Positions 33,925 to 43,696 of a stretch of DNA of 64,000 nt are shown here, one piece after another. Made by a program: the position numbers and the translations under genes. The DNA comes from Demequina muriae (GTDB taxonomy: Bacteria; Actinomycetota; Actinomycetes; Actinomycetales; Demequinaceae), in assembly GCF_030418295.1 (NCBI RefSeq), contig NZ_JAUHQA010000001.1, positions 1,240,001 through 1,304,000 of the forward strand, given 5' to 3'. Position 1 is the stretch's first letter. Each line of letters starts with the position of its first letter. A model generated the notes under the pieces. It saw only the letters and a list, made by a program, of their open reading frames with translations, searched no databases and was not told the DNA's origin.

Positions 33925-35148
33925 CTACTCGGTGAGGCTCGCACCGTTCGAGCGCGCGACCTCGCCCAGCCACGCAAGGCTCGGCTTGGGTCGACGCTCG
34001 AACGTCACGCGATCCACTGCGACGAGCCCGAACGTCGGCTCCCAGTGGCCCCACTCGTAGTTGTCCAGAAGGCTCCAGTGCAGGTAGCCGCGCACATCCA
34101 CGCCATCCTCGATGGTCGCGGCCAGTCCCAGCAGCGCCTCCCGGGTGTACCCGATCCGCTGCTCGTCATCGGCAGTCGCGATGCCGTTCTCGGTCACCAG
34201 GATGGGCTTGCCGGTGACCTCGGCGACGTGGCGTACGGCCAGTGAGAGCGCATCGGGCCTATAGGCCGTCCCGATCATGGTGTTGTCGGGGAGGTCGGGG
34301 TGAGGCACCAGGCCATCGGCGTCCACCTGCTGGGACGTGTATGACTGCACGCCCACGAAGTCGTCGTCCTTGGTCTCCTCGAGATAGAGGTCCTCGAAGT
34401 TCCACCGCACCTCACGGAGCTTCTCCTCGCCTCCCGGGGCGGCGGTGAAGGCCTGGTTGGCGATGCTCCAGCCGATGGCGGCGTCGGTGCGGTCACGAAG
34501 GATCGCGCGTGCCGCGTGATGCGCGTCGATCATGGGCTGTGCATCCGCCGGAGTTGGCACCGGAAGGGGAGGCTGGGTCCACTCCTCATCGCCGGACGAC
34601 TCGACCGTGGGGCTCTGCCAGTCGCCGAGCTCCCCGTTGCGCGCCGCCGTCTCAAGGCTCACCATCATTGCCAGCATGTTCGGCTCGTTGACGGTGATGA
34701 CGTGGCGGACTCCGTCAAGGATCGACGCCGCCTTCTCGACGTAACGGCCGAAGTGCTCGGCCACCTCTGACGTCGCCCAGCCGCCTTGCTCGGAAAGCCA
34801 CAGCGGCGAGCTGAAGTGGTGGAGCGTGATGACCGGCTCGATGCCCAGGTCGATCGCGGTGTCGATCATGCGCCGGTAGTGCGCGAGCTCCGCATGTGAG
34901 AAGGCGCCCTGCTTGGGCTCGATGCGGGCCCACTCGATGCCGAACCGATAAGCCTTGAGGCCCGCGTCGGCGAGCAGCGTCATGTCCTCGCGGTACCGGT
35001 GGTAACTGTCATTGGCGTCGCCACTCAGCTGCATGCCCGGGACAGCGCCCTCGCGTGCCCACCAGTCGCTGGCGACGTTGTTGCCTTCCACCTGGTGCGG
35101 CGAGGTCGATGCGCCCCACATGAAGTCTGATGGGAAATCTGCTGACAT
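33925..35148 (-). CDS. GH1 family glycoside hydrolase (beta-glucosidase type)
   Basis: 407-aa cytosolic retaining glycosidase. The start FPSDFMWGASTSPHQVEGNN is characteristic of GH1. The acid/base glutamate lies in TVNEPN and the nucleophile in LVTENGI. It lacks a signal peptide and is somewhat shorter than the usual 440-480 residues. It should remove beta-linked glucose or galactose from imported oligosaccharides. AAGGAG lies nine bases before the chosen ATG; an upstream ATG at 35172 overlaps the GH43 stop. Last gene of the GH2-GH3-GH43-GH1 operon. Confidence 0.92.
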   Translation of the reverse strand: MSADFPSDFMWGASTSPHQVEGNNVASDWWAREGAVPGMQLSGDANDSYHRYREDMTLLADAGLKAYRFGIEWARIEPKQGAFSHAELAHYRRMIDTAIDLGIEPVITLHHFSSPLWLSEQGGWATSEVAEHFGRYVEKAASILDGVRHVITVNEPNMLAMMVSLETAARNGELGDWQSPTVESSGDEEWTQPPLPVPTPADAQPMIDAHHAARAILRDRTDAAIGWSIANQAFTAAPGGEEKLREVRWNFEDLYLEETKDDDFVGVQSYTSQQVDADGLVPHPDLPDNTMIGTAYRPDALSLAVRHVAEVTGKPILVTENGIATADDEQRIGYTREALLGLAATIEDGVDVRGYLHWSLLDNYEWGHWEPTFGLVAVDRVTFERRPKPSLAWLGEVARSNGASLTE

Positions 35149-35168
35149 GGCGTGTTGCTCCTTGCTCG

Positions 35169-36938
35169 TCATGAGGGGTCGGCGCTGATGAGCACCGGCT
35201 CTCCGGCGGTGATGCCGTTCTCGTTGAACGCGTCGATCGCGACCCAGTAGTCGTGGCCCGCGTTGAGGCTGGGCAGAATGAGATCCGTCTGGTCGTATAC
35301 GAGCCAGGAGTGATACAGCTTGTCGGGCGCGATGCCGTAGCGGATGTTGTACCCCTGGGCCGATGCGGCGGTGTCCCAGCCCAGGTCGGCGGAACGTTCG
35401 CTCGTCCGCACCGCGCGCGGCGTCACGGCCGGGGGCGGGGCGCCATCCCCGAGCCCGAATACCCGGAGCCCGCTGACAGCGACAGCGGCACCGAAGGGCG
35501 TCGCATAGGACGTGAGACGCACGTACCGCGCGCGCACGGGCGCGTCGAGCACGACGAATCCGTGCGGCGTCTCCGCCTCCTGGCCGCGGTTGTCGACCAC
35601 CGTCTCCCAGGTCCTGCCGTCGCGAGATGCCTCGACCACGTACTCCGTGGGCATGGTGCCGGGGTAGATCGCCCGGTACTCGCCGGGGGACTGCTGCCCG
35701 TGGGTGGTCTCGGGCGCCACCGCTGCCAGTTCGTGATCAGCGAAGTTGACCTGGATCGCGTGGAGCGTCCTGACGGAGGAGAAGTCCAGCTGCAACCACT
35801 CGCCGGGCTCGTCACCCTCGGCGACCCACCAGCGACGGACATCCTCGTCGACCGCGAGCGCGGGTTCGTGCCCTGGGAGGGCGGACGATGCGGTGGCGGA
35901 GGCCCGGTACGACTGCAGCATCCAGCCGGCGAAGGCGTCCTTCCACGGGTCGAAGGGGCCGTCCGGCACGACCGTGGGGTAGTCCGCGAAGTTCTGGTTG
36001 CAGAACAGCGCCCCGTCGGCGTCGAAGCCTGCGGGGAAGATGCCGATCCGCCGCTCGAATGCGTGGTGCACCGAGATCCGCATCGTGGAGGCGTGCCACC
36101 AGTTGCCGTGCTCGTCCTGGAAGGTGCTGCCGTGTCCGGCGCCGGTGATGAATCCGCCCGGCTTCGACGAGAACGGGCTGTGAGGCGAATACTCGAAGGG
36201 CCCGAGCGGCGACTTGCCCACGTAATATCCGTCGGCGTAGGTGTTCCACTCGGTGCCGGGGCCCGCGTACTGCAGGTAGTAGTCGTCGCCGATGCGCGTC
36301 ATCCACGCGCCTTCGATGAACGGGGCGTCGCCCAAGTACTCGGCGATCATGCGCTCCCGCTCGGTCTTCGGCTCCGCCTTCACGTAGTTCTCACCGATCT
36401 GCTCCCAACCGTGGCGGTCGGGCACTCCGGTGATGAGAGGCACCTGCTCGCCGATGACATCGAACGTCACGGGATCGACGCGCACGCCCGCGATGGGCTC
36501 CTTGTTGGAACAGCCCCAGTAGAAGTAGGTCGCACCGTCCTCGTCCTGGAACACGTGCGGGTCCCAGAACACGAAGCCGTCGTTGATCTGCACGAAGTCG
36601 TCACTCAGCGGGTCGACGCTGCGGAAGAACGGACTCTCGGTCGTGCGGGAAGCCGAGATCACCAGCGTGCCGTCGACCTCGCGAACATCGGGCGCATAGT
36701 CGAACGCGGGAAGGTTCTCCGAGGGCTGGTAGGTCCAGTTGCTCAGGTCCGTCGAGTGCCAGAAGCCCGCGGTCATGGACGCGAACATGAGGTAGCGGCC
36801 GCGGTACCGAACGACCGACGGGTCGGCGGCTTCGCGGTGCACCGTGCGCTCACCCCCCGCGGGACGGAGATCCTGGAAGCGATAGCTCAGGTCCACCGGG
36901 TTGCAGGTGAAAGCGCCGATGCGGTTGCGGCCGGTCAT
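35169..36938 (-). CDS. GH43-type glycoside hydrolase with discoidin/CBM-like and FN3-like C-terminal domains
   Basis: 589-aa protein. Residues 30-330 form a five-bladed propeller; candidate catalytic acids are Asp in EAADPSVVRYRGRY, Asp in VFWDPHVFQDEDG and Glu in FIEGAWMTRIGDDYY. Residues 350-490 look like an F5/8-type (CBM32-like) galactose-binding domain (WLQLDFSSVRTLHAIQV, YVRLTSYATPFG). The last 90 residues resemble FN3. No signal peptide. GH43 enzymes remove arabinose or xylose, so the locus may process arabinoxylan or arabinogalactan pieces. GAAGGAG precedes the ATG; it begins 11 bp after the GH3 stop. Confidence 0.88.
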   Translation of the reverse strand: MTGRNRIGAFTCNPVDLSYRFQDLRPAGGERTVHREAADPSVVRYRGRYLMFASMTAGFWHSTDLSNWTYQPSENLPAFDYAPDVREVDGTLVISASRTTESPFFRSVDPLSDDFVQINDGFVFWDPHVFQDEDGATYFYWGCSNKEPIAGVRVDPVTFDVIGEQVPLITGVPDRHGWEQIGENYVKAEPKTERERMIAEYLGDAPFIEGAWMTRIGDDYYLQYAGPGTEWNTYADGYYVGKSPLGPFEYSPHSPFSSKPGGFITGAGHGSTFQDEHGNWWHASTMRISVHHAFERRIGIFPAGFDADGALFCNQNFADYPTVVPDGPFDPWKDAFAGWMLQSYRASATASSALPGHEPALAVDEDVRRWWVAEGDEPGEWLQLDFSSVRTLHAIQVNFADHELAAVAPETTHGQQSPGEYRAIYPGTMPTEYVVEASRDGRTWETVVDNRGQEAETPHGFVVLDAPVRARYVRLTSYATPFGAAVAVSGLRVFGLGDGAPPPAVTPRAVRTSERSADLGWDTAASAQGYNIRYGIAPDKLYHSWLVYDQTDLILPSLNAGHDYWVAIDAFNENGITAGEPVLISADPS

Positions 36939-36949
36939 GTCCGTCTCCT

Positions 36950-39223
36950 TCACGAGTGAGTTCCGGCTTGGAGGGCGGGCTGGCCTTCGCTGTCGCCTTG
37001 CGACAGCAGGGACAGCAGCCAGTCGCCGTCGATCGCGCCGCCGAGGATGCTGAGGATCTGGTTCATCGGCATCTCGAGCATCGCGGCCGTGTTGGCAGAG
37101 CCGTCGTCGATGTTCTGCCCGGACTGTGCCATCAGGGGCTCGAGTCGTTCGCGCAGTGCAGGTCCGGACAAGGGATGCGCTACCCACTCCGCCACAGACG
37201 ACTGGAGCGAGAGCACGGGGGCGAGGTTGTCGCCGTCCAGGTCGACTGCACCTTCGAGGACCGGGGTGGAGGCGTTCTCCGCGACCTGCACCGCATAGCG
37301 ACCGGGAGCCACCACCCACCGCGACAGCGGGGTGTCCCAGTAGGCGAGGACGCGCCGATCGAGAACGAGCTCGATCCTCCGTGTCTCGTGCGACTCCAGA
37401 TAGACCTTGTCGAATCCGGCCAGGGCGCGTTCCGCGCGTCGCACGGGGCCCGCGTCGGTGGAGAGGTAGGCCTGCGCGACGTAGTGCCCCGCGCGGCTGC
37501 CCGTGTTCGTGACGTCAAAGCTCACCGCGACCGTATCGGCGCCCGTGGCCTTCACCGTCAGGTCGGAGGCCTCGAAAGTGGTGTAACTGAGGCCGTGGCC
37601 GAACGGATACCGCACCGGCGCATCGACCGTCTCGTAGTAGCGATACCCCACCATCACGCCCTCGGTGTAGCGCACCCGGCCCTGCTCGCCGGGGAAAGAA
37701 AGGTAGGTGGGCGTGTCCTTGAGGCGGCGCGGGATGGTCTCCGCGAGGTGGCCTGACGGGTTTGCGACGCCGAAGAGCAGGTCCGCGAGTGCGTGTCCGC
37801 CACCCTGGCCGAGCAAGAAGCCTTCGAGGATCGCGTCGACGTCGTCGTGCCACTCCTCCATCGACACCACGCCGCCGTTGGCGAGCACCACGATCGTCCG
37901 CGGAGCGGCCTCGGCCACCGCGCGGATCAGCTCGATCTGTTCGCTGGGCAGCTCGAGCCGCTCGCGATCGAATCCCTCCGACTCCTCGGACTCGGGGTTC
38001 CCGGCGAACAGTATTGCCACGTCGACGGTGCGTGCCGCCTCGACGGCGGCGCTTCGCAGGTCGCTGGGGTTGGCGTTCGTCTGCCCGGACGAGGTGAGGG
38101 CCCTGACGGTGACGTTCCGCTGAGCGCCGTGATCGCGAATGTGGTCCAGCGGGACGTCGACGCGGGTCGCGTTGACGTAGGAACTGCCGCCGCCCTGGAA
38201 GCGTGGCGCGGTGGCGAACTCGCCGACCACGAGTACCGAGGTGTCAGGCGCAAGAGGGAGGGTGTCGCCATCGTTCTTGAGGAGCACCGCGCACTCCGCC
38301 GCGAGTTCGCGTGCGAGGTCGTGGTGAGCGTCGTGGTCGACCTGTCCGGACGCACCGCCACCGAAGGCCGAAAGAGCGAGGATCCGCTCAACGCTTTCGT
38401 CGACGGCAGTGATGTCGACCGTCCCGACCTTGACCGCGTCGATCACGCTCTGCGTGAGGTACTGGCCGGGTCCCGGCATCGCCAAGTCGAGCCCCGCGCT
38501 GACGGCCGCGGGGCGGGTGCGCACGGCACCCCAGTCGGAGACCACCGCGCCTGCGAAACCCCACTCGGTGCGTAGCACGTCAGTGAGCAGCCACCGATTC
38601 TCGGCCGAGTGCGTGCCGTTGATCTTGTTGTAGGAGCACATGACGGTCGCGGGCGCGGCGTCCTTGACCACGCGTTCAAACGCGGACAGGTGGATCTCGC
38701 GCAGGGTGCGGTCGTCAACCTCGGAACTGATGACCATGCGCTCGGTCTCCTGGTCGTTTGCCGCAAAGTGCTTGACCGAGGCTCCGACGCCACCGTCCTG
38801 GAGCGCACGGATGTACGACACCGCGAGTTCACCCGTTAGCAGCGGGTCCTCCGAGTAGTACTCGAAGTTGCGTCCGCCAAGTGGAGACCGCTTGATGTTG
38901 ACTCCGGGGCCTAGCAGGATGTCGACGCCGAGCGCGCGGGCTTCCTTCGCAAGCGCCTCGCCGACTCGCGCGGCCACGTCGCGGCTCCAGCTGGAACCGA
39001 CAGCGACGGCGGGTGGGAAGCAGGTCGCCGGCTCGGAATGGTGCAGGCCGAGGTGGTCGGTTCCGTGCAGCTGTCGGCGCACGCCATGGGGGCCGTCAGA
39101 CATCGTGACTGCCTCGATGTCGTGCTCCGGGATCGCCGCCGTGGACCAGAACGTTGCGCCTGTCAGCAGTGACGCCTTCTGCTCGAGCGTCAGCGCGCTC
39201 GACTTGCGGGGGGTCGTGGTCAT
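36950..39223 (-). CDS. GH3 family beta-glycosidase
   Basis: 757-aa retaining glycosidase. The N-terminal barrel has LLGPGVNIKRSPLGGRNFEY, SVKHFAANDQE and the nucleophile aspartate in AVVSDWGAV. The second alpha/beta domain (RLELPSEQIELIRAVAEA) and the C-terminal FN3-like domain follow; GYRYYETVDAPVRYPFGHGLSY is typical. No PA14 insertion and no signal peptide. It most likely acts as beta-glucosidase or beta-xylosidase on imported oligosaccharides. TTGGAG is just before the ATG. Second gene of the GH operon. Confidence 0.94.
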   Translation of the reverse strand: MTTTPRKSSALTLEQKASLLTGATFWSTAAIPEHDIEAVTMSDGPHGVRRQLHGTDHLGLHHSEPATCFPPAVAVGSSWSRDVAARVGEALAKEARALGVDILLGPGVNIKRSPLGGRNFEYYSEDPLLTGELAVSYIRALQDGGVGASVKHFAANDQETERMVISSEVDDRTLREIHLSAFERVVKDAAPATVMCSYNKINGTHSAENRWLLTDVLRTEWGFAGAVVSDWGAVRTRPAAVSAGLDLAMPGPGQYLTQSVIDAVKVGTVDITAVDESVERILALSAFGGGASGQVDHDAHHDLARELAAECAVLLKNDGDTLPLAPDTSVLVVGEFATAPRFQGGGSSYVNATRVDVPLDHIRDHGAQRNVTVRALTSSGQTNANPSDLRSAAVEAARTVDVAILFAGNPESEESEGFDRERLELPSEQIELIRAVAEAAPRTIVVLANGGVVSMEEWHDDVDAILEGFLLGQGGGHALADLLFGVANPSGHLAETIPRRLKDTPTYLSFPGEQGRVRYTEGVMVGYRYYETVDAPVRYPFGHGLSYTTFEASDLTVKATGADTVAVSFDVTNTGSRAGHYVAQAYLSTDAGPVRRAERALAGFDKVYLESHETRRIELVLDRRVLAYWDTPLSRWVVAPGRYAVQVAENASTPVLEGAVDLDGDNLAPVLSLQSSVAEWVAHPLSGPALRERLEPLMAQSGQNIDDGSANTAAMLEMPMNQILSILGGAIDGDWLLSLLSQGDSEGQPALQAGTHS

Positions 39224-39250
39224 GTCAGCTCCAAGGGTGTGAAAGTGAGG

Positions 39251-41791
39251 TCATGACGCGAAGGTCGCCTGGGCGTGCGGCGCGTCGGCGGCATTGGTCG
39301 CGACGCGCAACGTGAGTCGGCGCGGTTCGCACCCGTCCGCCTCCACCAGCACCTGGATCTCGTCGGCGTCTCCGGGAGACACGATCGCGAGCGCGCGGCC
39401 GTCGAAGGTGGTGCGGCTCGGCCCGAAGAAGCCCTCCTGGGTGGCCGGTGCCGCACTGCCCAGAGCGACCAGGTCACCGCCGGTGACGGTGACCGTGACC
39501 TCGCGGTCGCGGCCGTTGTGCGCCACCCCTTCGCCATCGGTCACCGAGATGTCGATGAACGCGAGGTCCCGTCGGGCCCGGTCCAGCTCGAGCCGATCAG
39601 CGTCCAGTTCGAGTTCGACGCGGTCCGCGCCCGACACGAGATCCGTGCGCCCCACCTCCGTGCCCGCGGCATACGCAACTGCGACGAGCTGACCGGGAGC
39701 GTAGGCCACCTGGAAGTCCGCGCGGAACGCGAACTCCGCGCCGACCTCGGCTCGGCCGACGCTGGAACCGTTCAGGAGCAGCTCCACCTCGTCGGCTGCG
39801 GCGTACACCTCCACCGCGACGGTCTCCCCTACGCGATCAGGCCAGTTCCAGCTGCCGACCACGTCCGACCATGCCCACGGGGTCGCGAGCGGGGTCTGAC
39901 CGTTCCGCTCGGGCCTGCGGACCGCGATGTAGGGCTCCGTACGCAGTCCGAAGACGATCTCTCGGTAGTAGGACGCGGGCCGCCGTCGGCCGGTGATGTC
40001 GATGTCGCCGCACCAGGCGGTGAGCCAAGGGAAGGGCTGCGCGACCGAGAGTGCCCCGGGCTCATCGCCCTCCGCATAGACAACTGATCCCAGGCCGGAC
40101 TCGCCCAGGTAGTCCCAGCCGGTCCAGGTGAAGTCGCCGACCACGTGGTCATTGGCGGTGACGAGCTCCCAGATCGCCGCGATCTGCGCAGGGAAGGACT
40201 CCGTGCCGAGGATCACCCGGTGGGGGAAGAGCGACTTATCCATCTCGTATCGAGCATCGCCGTAGTTGAGCCCCGCAACGTCGAGGACGGAGAAGGACTC
40301 GGCCGTGCGCTCAGTCACGACGTCGGAGGCCGCGATCTGGTTCATCATGGCGCCGACCGAGGTCATCATGCCGTTGACGCCACCTGCAGACTCGGGGGAC
40401 GCCTGCGATTGCGCCTGCGCCTGGGCCTGGCGCATTCCGGCGATCACTACGTCGAGGGTCGAGACGAAGCCGTTGATGCCGTTCGTGACGGGACGGGCCG
40501 GGTCCAGATCGCGGAGCTTCTCCGCGAGTCGCCTGCTCCACACACCGCCAGCGGGAGTGCCGGTCTCAGGGATCTCGTTGCCGATCGAATACATGATCAC
40601 GCTCGGGTGGTTGATGTCTTTGCGGACCAGCGCCTCGAGGTCGCGCTCCCACCACTGGGAGAAGTCGGAGGCGTAATCGAAGTCAGTCTTGTTGGACGTC
40701 CACATGTCGAAGGCCTCGTCCACGACGAGCATGCCGATCCGATCGCACGCCTCGAGGAGGGCCGTGCTCGCGGGGTTGTGAGAACTGCGGATCGCGTTGA
40801 AGCCCGCCTCCTTGAGGAGGCGGACTCGCCGCTCCTCAGCGGCACGGACCGACACCGCGCCCAGCGGCCCGTTGTCGTGGTGCACGCTCGCGCCTCGGAG
40901 CTTGAGTGGCTGACCGTTGAGCCGGAAGCCGCGGCGGGAGTCGACGTCGAGCGAGCGAATGCCGAACGCAACCTCCTCCTCATCGACCACGATGTCGTCA
41001 TGCATCACCGTGAGGGACGCCGTGTGGAGCGCGGGGGAATCCACGTCCCACAGCGCGGGCTGCTCCACCAGTACTCGGTGACGGAGCACCGCGGTGGCGC
41101 CCGGCAGGACGGTGACCGGCGAGCGGTCCTGTGCGACGACGCCCGCGCCCTCGGTGCGGATCGCACTTGCGACCGTCACCGTGGCGGTCTCGTTGCTGAG
41201 GTTGGCGACCTCCGCCTTCACCTCGACGGTGGCGGCCTCGTCGTCGATGCGAAGGGTCGAGACCTGGACGCTGCTGACGGCCAAGTGCACCAGCTGTTTG
41301 ACGGTGAGGTGGACGTCCCGATAGATGCCGGCGCCGGTGTACCAGCGGCTGTCCTGGTGTGCGCGGCAGGTGACGCGGATCTCATTGGCCTCTCCGACGC
41401 GCAGGTAAGGGTCGATGCGCACCGCGAAGCGGGAGTACCCGAAGGCGTGCTGGCCAGCAAGGGCACCGTTGACGTAGACCATGGCATCGCGATAGACGCC
41501 GTCGAACTCAAGGACCACGAGCTTGCCGCGGTCCTCATTCGACAACACCAGCTCGCGACGGTACTCGAACGCTCCACTCGGGAAGTAGCCGGTCGCTGCG
41601 CCACCGGGCGCGTCCTCGCTCCGCGGACGGTCGAACAGCGCGTCGTGCGGGAGTGTCACATCGACCCACTCGGCCTTCGCCCCGCCGAGCTCAGCGAACG
41701 CGCTCACCTTGTCCCGGACGGCCCAGCCGTCATTCAGAGTGGTCGTTGGCACACCAGGCTCCTTCAACATCGTTGTCGTTGCGACGCTCAT
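39251..41791 (-). CDS. GH2 family glycoside hydrolase (beta-galactosidase-like)
   Basis: 846-aa enzyme with the GH2 layout: jelly-roll sugar-binding domain (residues 20-180, WYTGAGIYRDVHL), immunoglobulin-like domain (about 185-285), TIM barrel (about 290-590) and C-terminal beta domains of the DUF4982 type. The acid/base glutamate is in IGNEIPE and the nucleophile in LGTESFP. It carries a Gln/Ala-rich insert (MRQAQAQAQSQAS) in the barrel. No signal peptide. The first ATG lies almost at the inferred transcription start; a second ATG at 41770 is possible. It heads the GH operon under operators D and E. Confidence 0.93.
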   Translation of the reverse strand: MSVATTTMLKEPGVPTTTLNDGWAVRDKVSAFAELGGAKAEWVDVTLPHDALFDRPRSEDAPGGAATGYFPSGAFEYRRELVLSNEDRGKLVVLEFDGVYRDAMVYVNGALAGQHAFGYSRFAVRIDPYLRVGEANEIRVTCRAHQDSRWYTGAGIYRDVHLTVKQLVHLAVSSVQVSTLRIDDEAATVEVKAEVANLSNETATVTVASAIRTEGAGVVAQDRSPVTVLPGATAVLRHRVLVEQPALWDVDSPALHTASLTVMHDDIVVDEEEVAFGIRSLDVDSRRGFRLNGQPLKLRGASVHHDNGPLGAVSVRAAEERRVRLLKEAGFNAIRSSHNPASTALLEACDRIGMLVVDEAFDMWTSNKTDFDYASDFSQWWERDLEALVRKDINHPSVIMYSIGNEIPETGTPAGGVWSRRLAEKLRDLDPARPVTNGINGFVSTLDVVIAGMRQAQAQAQSQASPESAGGVNGMMTSVGAMMNQIAASDVVTERTAESFSVLDVAGLNYGDARYEMDKSLFPHRVILGTESFPAQIAAIWELVTANDHVVGDFTWTGWDYLGESGLGSVVYAEGDEPGALSVAQPFPWLTAWCGDIDITGRRRPASYYREIVFGLRTEPYIAVRRPERNGQTPLATPWAWSDVVGSWNWPDRVGETVAVEVYAAADEVELLLNGSSVGRAEVGAEFAFRADFQVAYAPGQLVAVAYAAGTEVGRTDLVSGADRVELELDADRLELDRARRDLAFIDISVTDGEGVAHNGRDREVTVTVTGGDLVALGSAAPATQEGFFGPSRTTFDGRALAIVSPGDADEIQVLVEADGCEPRRLTLRVATNAADAPHAQATFAS

Positions 41792-41834
41792 TGTCGCGCG
41801 TCAATAGTATTCCTCGCCGATTGACGGGCGTCAA
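41791..41834. promoter_or_regulatory. GH operon promoter with LacI-type operators D and E
   Basis: Operator D is TTGTC-GCGC-GTCAA (41791-41804) and operator E is the perfect TTGAC-GGGC-GTCAA (41821-41834). On the minus strand a -35 TTGACG (41834-41829) inside operator E and a -10 TACTAT (41809-41804) flank a 19-bp spacer, and operator D covers the probable start site. The same DNA also lies just before the divergent lacI-type gene, so the regulator may control itself. Confidence 0.75.
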
Positions 41835-41878
41835 ATCGGCTAAGGTTTGGCCATGATGAGGCCAAGGAGGCTCCCCGC

Positions 41879-42835
41879 ATGATCGCCACGAGCAAGGACG
41901 TCGCCGAGCGCGCAGGGGTGTCACGCTCCACCGTGAGCCAAATCCTCAACGGGCGCGCGGAGCTGTTCACTGAGGAGACTCGGGCGCGCGTCGCGCAGGC
42001 CGTTGCCGACCTCGGCTATCTGCCGTCGACGGCCGGTCGCACGCTTGCTCGGGGCTCGAGCGACATCGTGATCGCCTTGATCCCCAACACCACCTTCGGC
42101 GGCAACCTGCAGAACAACTACGAGGCGCTCACCGTCGAACTGGCTCGGCGGGGCCTCTCGCTACTGCTGCGCTTCTCTAGCGATAGTCCCGAGTCACTCG
42201 AGCGCCTCGCAATCGGCCTCAAGCCCCGGGCGCTGCTGACCATGACGCCGATGCCCGAGGCACAGCGGGAGTCGCTCGTCGCGCGCGGAGTCGACGTCAT
42301 CGAACCCGACCTCAGCGAGGGTTCCGATATCAACGCTCAGGTAGGAGCCCTCCAGGCCCGCTACCTGATCGAGAAGGGCCACCGATCGCTCGCATATGCA
42401 CATCTGCGCGATTCACGGGCAGATCCTTTCGGCGCACCTCGCGAGCGGGCGTTCGTCAAGGAGTGCCTTGCCCGGGGCCTGGACCGCCCTCAGGTCATCA
42501 ACCTCGATCTGTCCCTCGAACAGGCAAGTGCCGCGCTGGATGAGTTGGGTGCGCCGGGCCATGCGGTCGCCTGCTACAACGACGACATTGCGGCCGCCCT
42601 CATGCATGCAGCGGCGGTGCGCGGCTGGTCGATTCCGGGCGACATCGCTTTCATCGGGATGGACAACACCCCGTTGTCCCAGTTCACGACACCACCCCTC
42701 ACAACGATCAGCTACGACGTGGCACAGGTCATCGCGGTGTCGACCCAAGGCATTCTCGAGAGGCTCGACCGCGCTGAGCGCACCGCCCCTCAGGGCACCC
42801 TGAACCTCGACATCATCGCGCGCGAATCCGCCTGA
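41879..42835 (+). CDS. LacI-family transcriptional regulator
   Basis: 318-aa repressor. Helix-turn-helix TSKDVAERAGVSRSTVSQIL sits at residues 3-22, followed by the hinge ASTAGRTLARG-like segment (YLPSTAGRTLA) and a periplasmic-binding-type sugar domain to the end (FIGMDNTPLSQFTTPPLTTI). AAGGAGG precedes the ATG by nine bases. It is divergent from the GH operon. Five TTGAC-N4-GTCAA-type sites in this locus are its expected operators, with an imported oligosaccharide or its product as inducer. Confidence 0.94.
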   Translation: MIATSKDVAERAGVSRSTVSQILNGRAELFTEETRARVAQAVADLGYLPSTAGRTLARGSSDIVIALIPNTTFGGNLQNNYEALTVELARRGLSLLLRFSSDSPESLERLAIGLKPRALLTMTPMPEAQRESLVARGVDVIEPDLSEGSDINAQVGALQARYLIEKGHRSLAYAHLRDSRADPFGAPRERAFVKECLARGLDRPQVINLDLSLEQASAALDELGAPGHAVACYNDDIAAALMHAAAVRGWSIPGDIAFIGMDNTPLSQFTTPPLTTISYDVAQVIAVSTQGILERLDRAERTAPQGTLNLDIIARESA

Positions 42836-42861
42836 CTCGTTCCCGGCTCCCACACGGGACC

Positions 42862-43641
42862 TCAGGCGTTGATCAGGCTGCCGCCGTCTGCGTGGATGTT
42901 CTGGCCCGTGATCCAGCGACTGTCGTCCGACGCAAGGAACACCGTCACTGGCGCTACGTCGACGTAGGGGTCGCCAACGCGACCGAACGGGTTGTTCACG
43001 AACATGTGCTCGATGTGTTCGCGGGTCTCCTTTGGCATCCAGTCGATGCCGCCCGAGATGCTGTCCGTCATTCCGTTGGGGCAGAGGGTATTCACGCGAA
43101 TGTTGTACTGCCCCCACTCGCGTGCCACCACACGCGACAGCCCACGCACGGCCTCCTTCGACGCGGCGTAAGGCGCGTACAGCGAGTCACCCATGACCCC
43201 CGCCTCCGAGGCGAAATTGATGATCGATGTGCCGGCGCCCTCGCGCTCACGCATATGCGGGAAGCACAGCTGCATCAGGTGCCAGTACGCGTACACGGAG
43301 CTACGCATCTCCAGATCCAGGTCCTCGATGGTCTTGTCGAGGAAGGGCGCGGGCACCGTGATGGTGTGCGCGTTGTTGACGAGCACGTCGATCCGTCCAA
43401 ACGTCTCAGCCGTCGCCTCGACAAATGCCACCAGGCGGTCGTAGTCCATGATGTCGACCTGCATCGCCAGCACCTCGGCTCCGCGCTCCTCGCAGATCTC
43501 CTTGGTCACGTGCAGCTTCTCTTCGTTGCGAGCGCAGATCGCGAGAGACGCTCCCTCTTCAGCCAAGCGGATCGCCTGCTGCTTTCCGAGCCCCGTGGAG
43601 CACCCCGTGATCAGGACTACCTTGCCGTCGAGCTTTCCCAT
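42862..43641 (-). CDS. SDR family oxidoreductase
   Basis: 259-aa classical SDR. Cofactor motif TGCSTGLG, NNAH in place of NNAG, and catalytic YAASK with a serine in INFASEAG. GAGGAG precedes the ATG. The C-terminal TGQNIHADGGSLI block is standard. It may oxidise or reduce a sugar or a polyol released by the glycosidases, but no substrate is indicated. It follows the second SDR gene on the same strand with a short gap, so both are probably in one operon. Confidence 0.9.
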   Translation of the reverse strand: MGKLDGKVVLITGCSTGLGKQQAIRLAEEGASLAICARNEEKLHVTKEICEERGAEVLAMQVDIMDYDRLVAFVEATAETFGRIDVLVNNAHTITVPAPFLDKTIEDLDLEMRSSVYAYWHLMQLCFPHMREREGAGTSIINFASEAGVMGDSLYAPYAASKEAVRGLSRVVAREWGQYNIRVNTLCPNGMTDSISGGIDWMPKETREHIEHMFVNNPFGRVGDPYVDVAPVTVFLASDDSRWITGQNIHADGGSLINA

Positions 43642-43696
43642 GCGTGTTCTCCTCGTGTGATGTGCGGTGAATGTTCCGGGGTGGTGTTCGCGGGGG

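Noticed and set aside
40145..41824. 559-aa plus-strand frame opposite the GH2 gene
   Set aside because: Shadow of the GH2 coding sequence; no domain, no start signal and biased composition.
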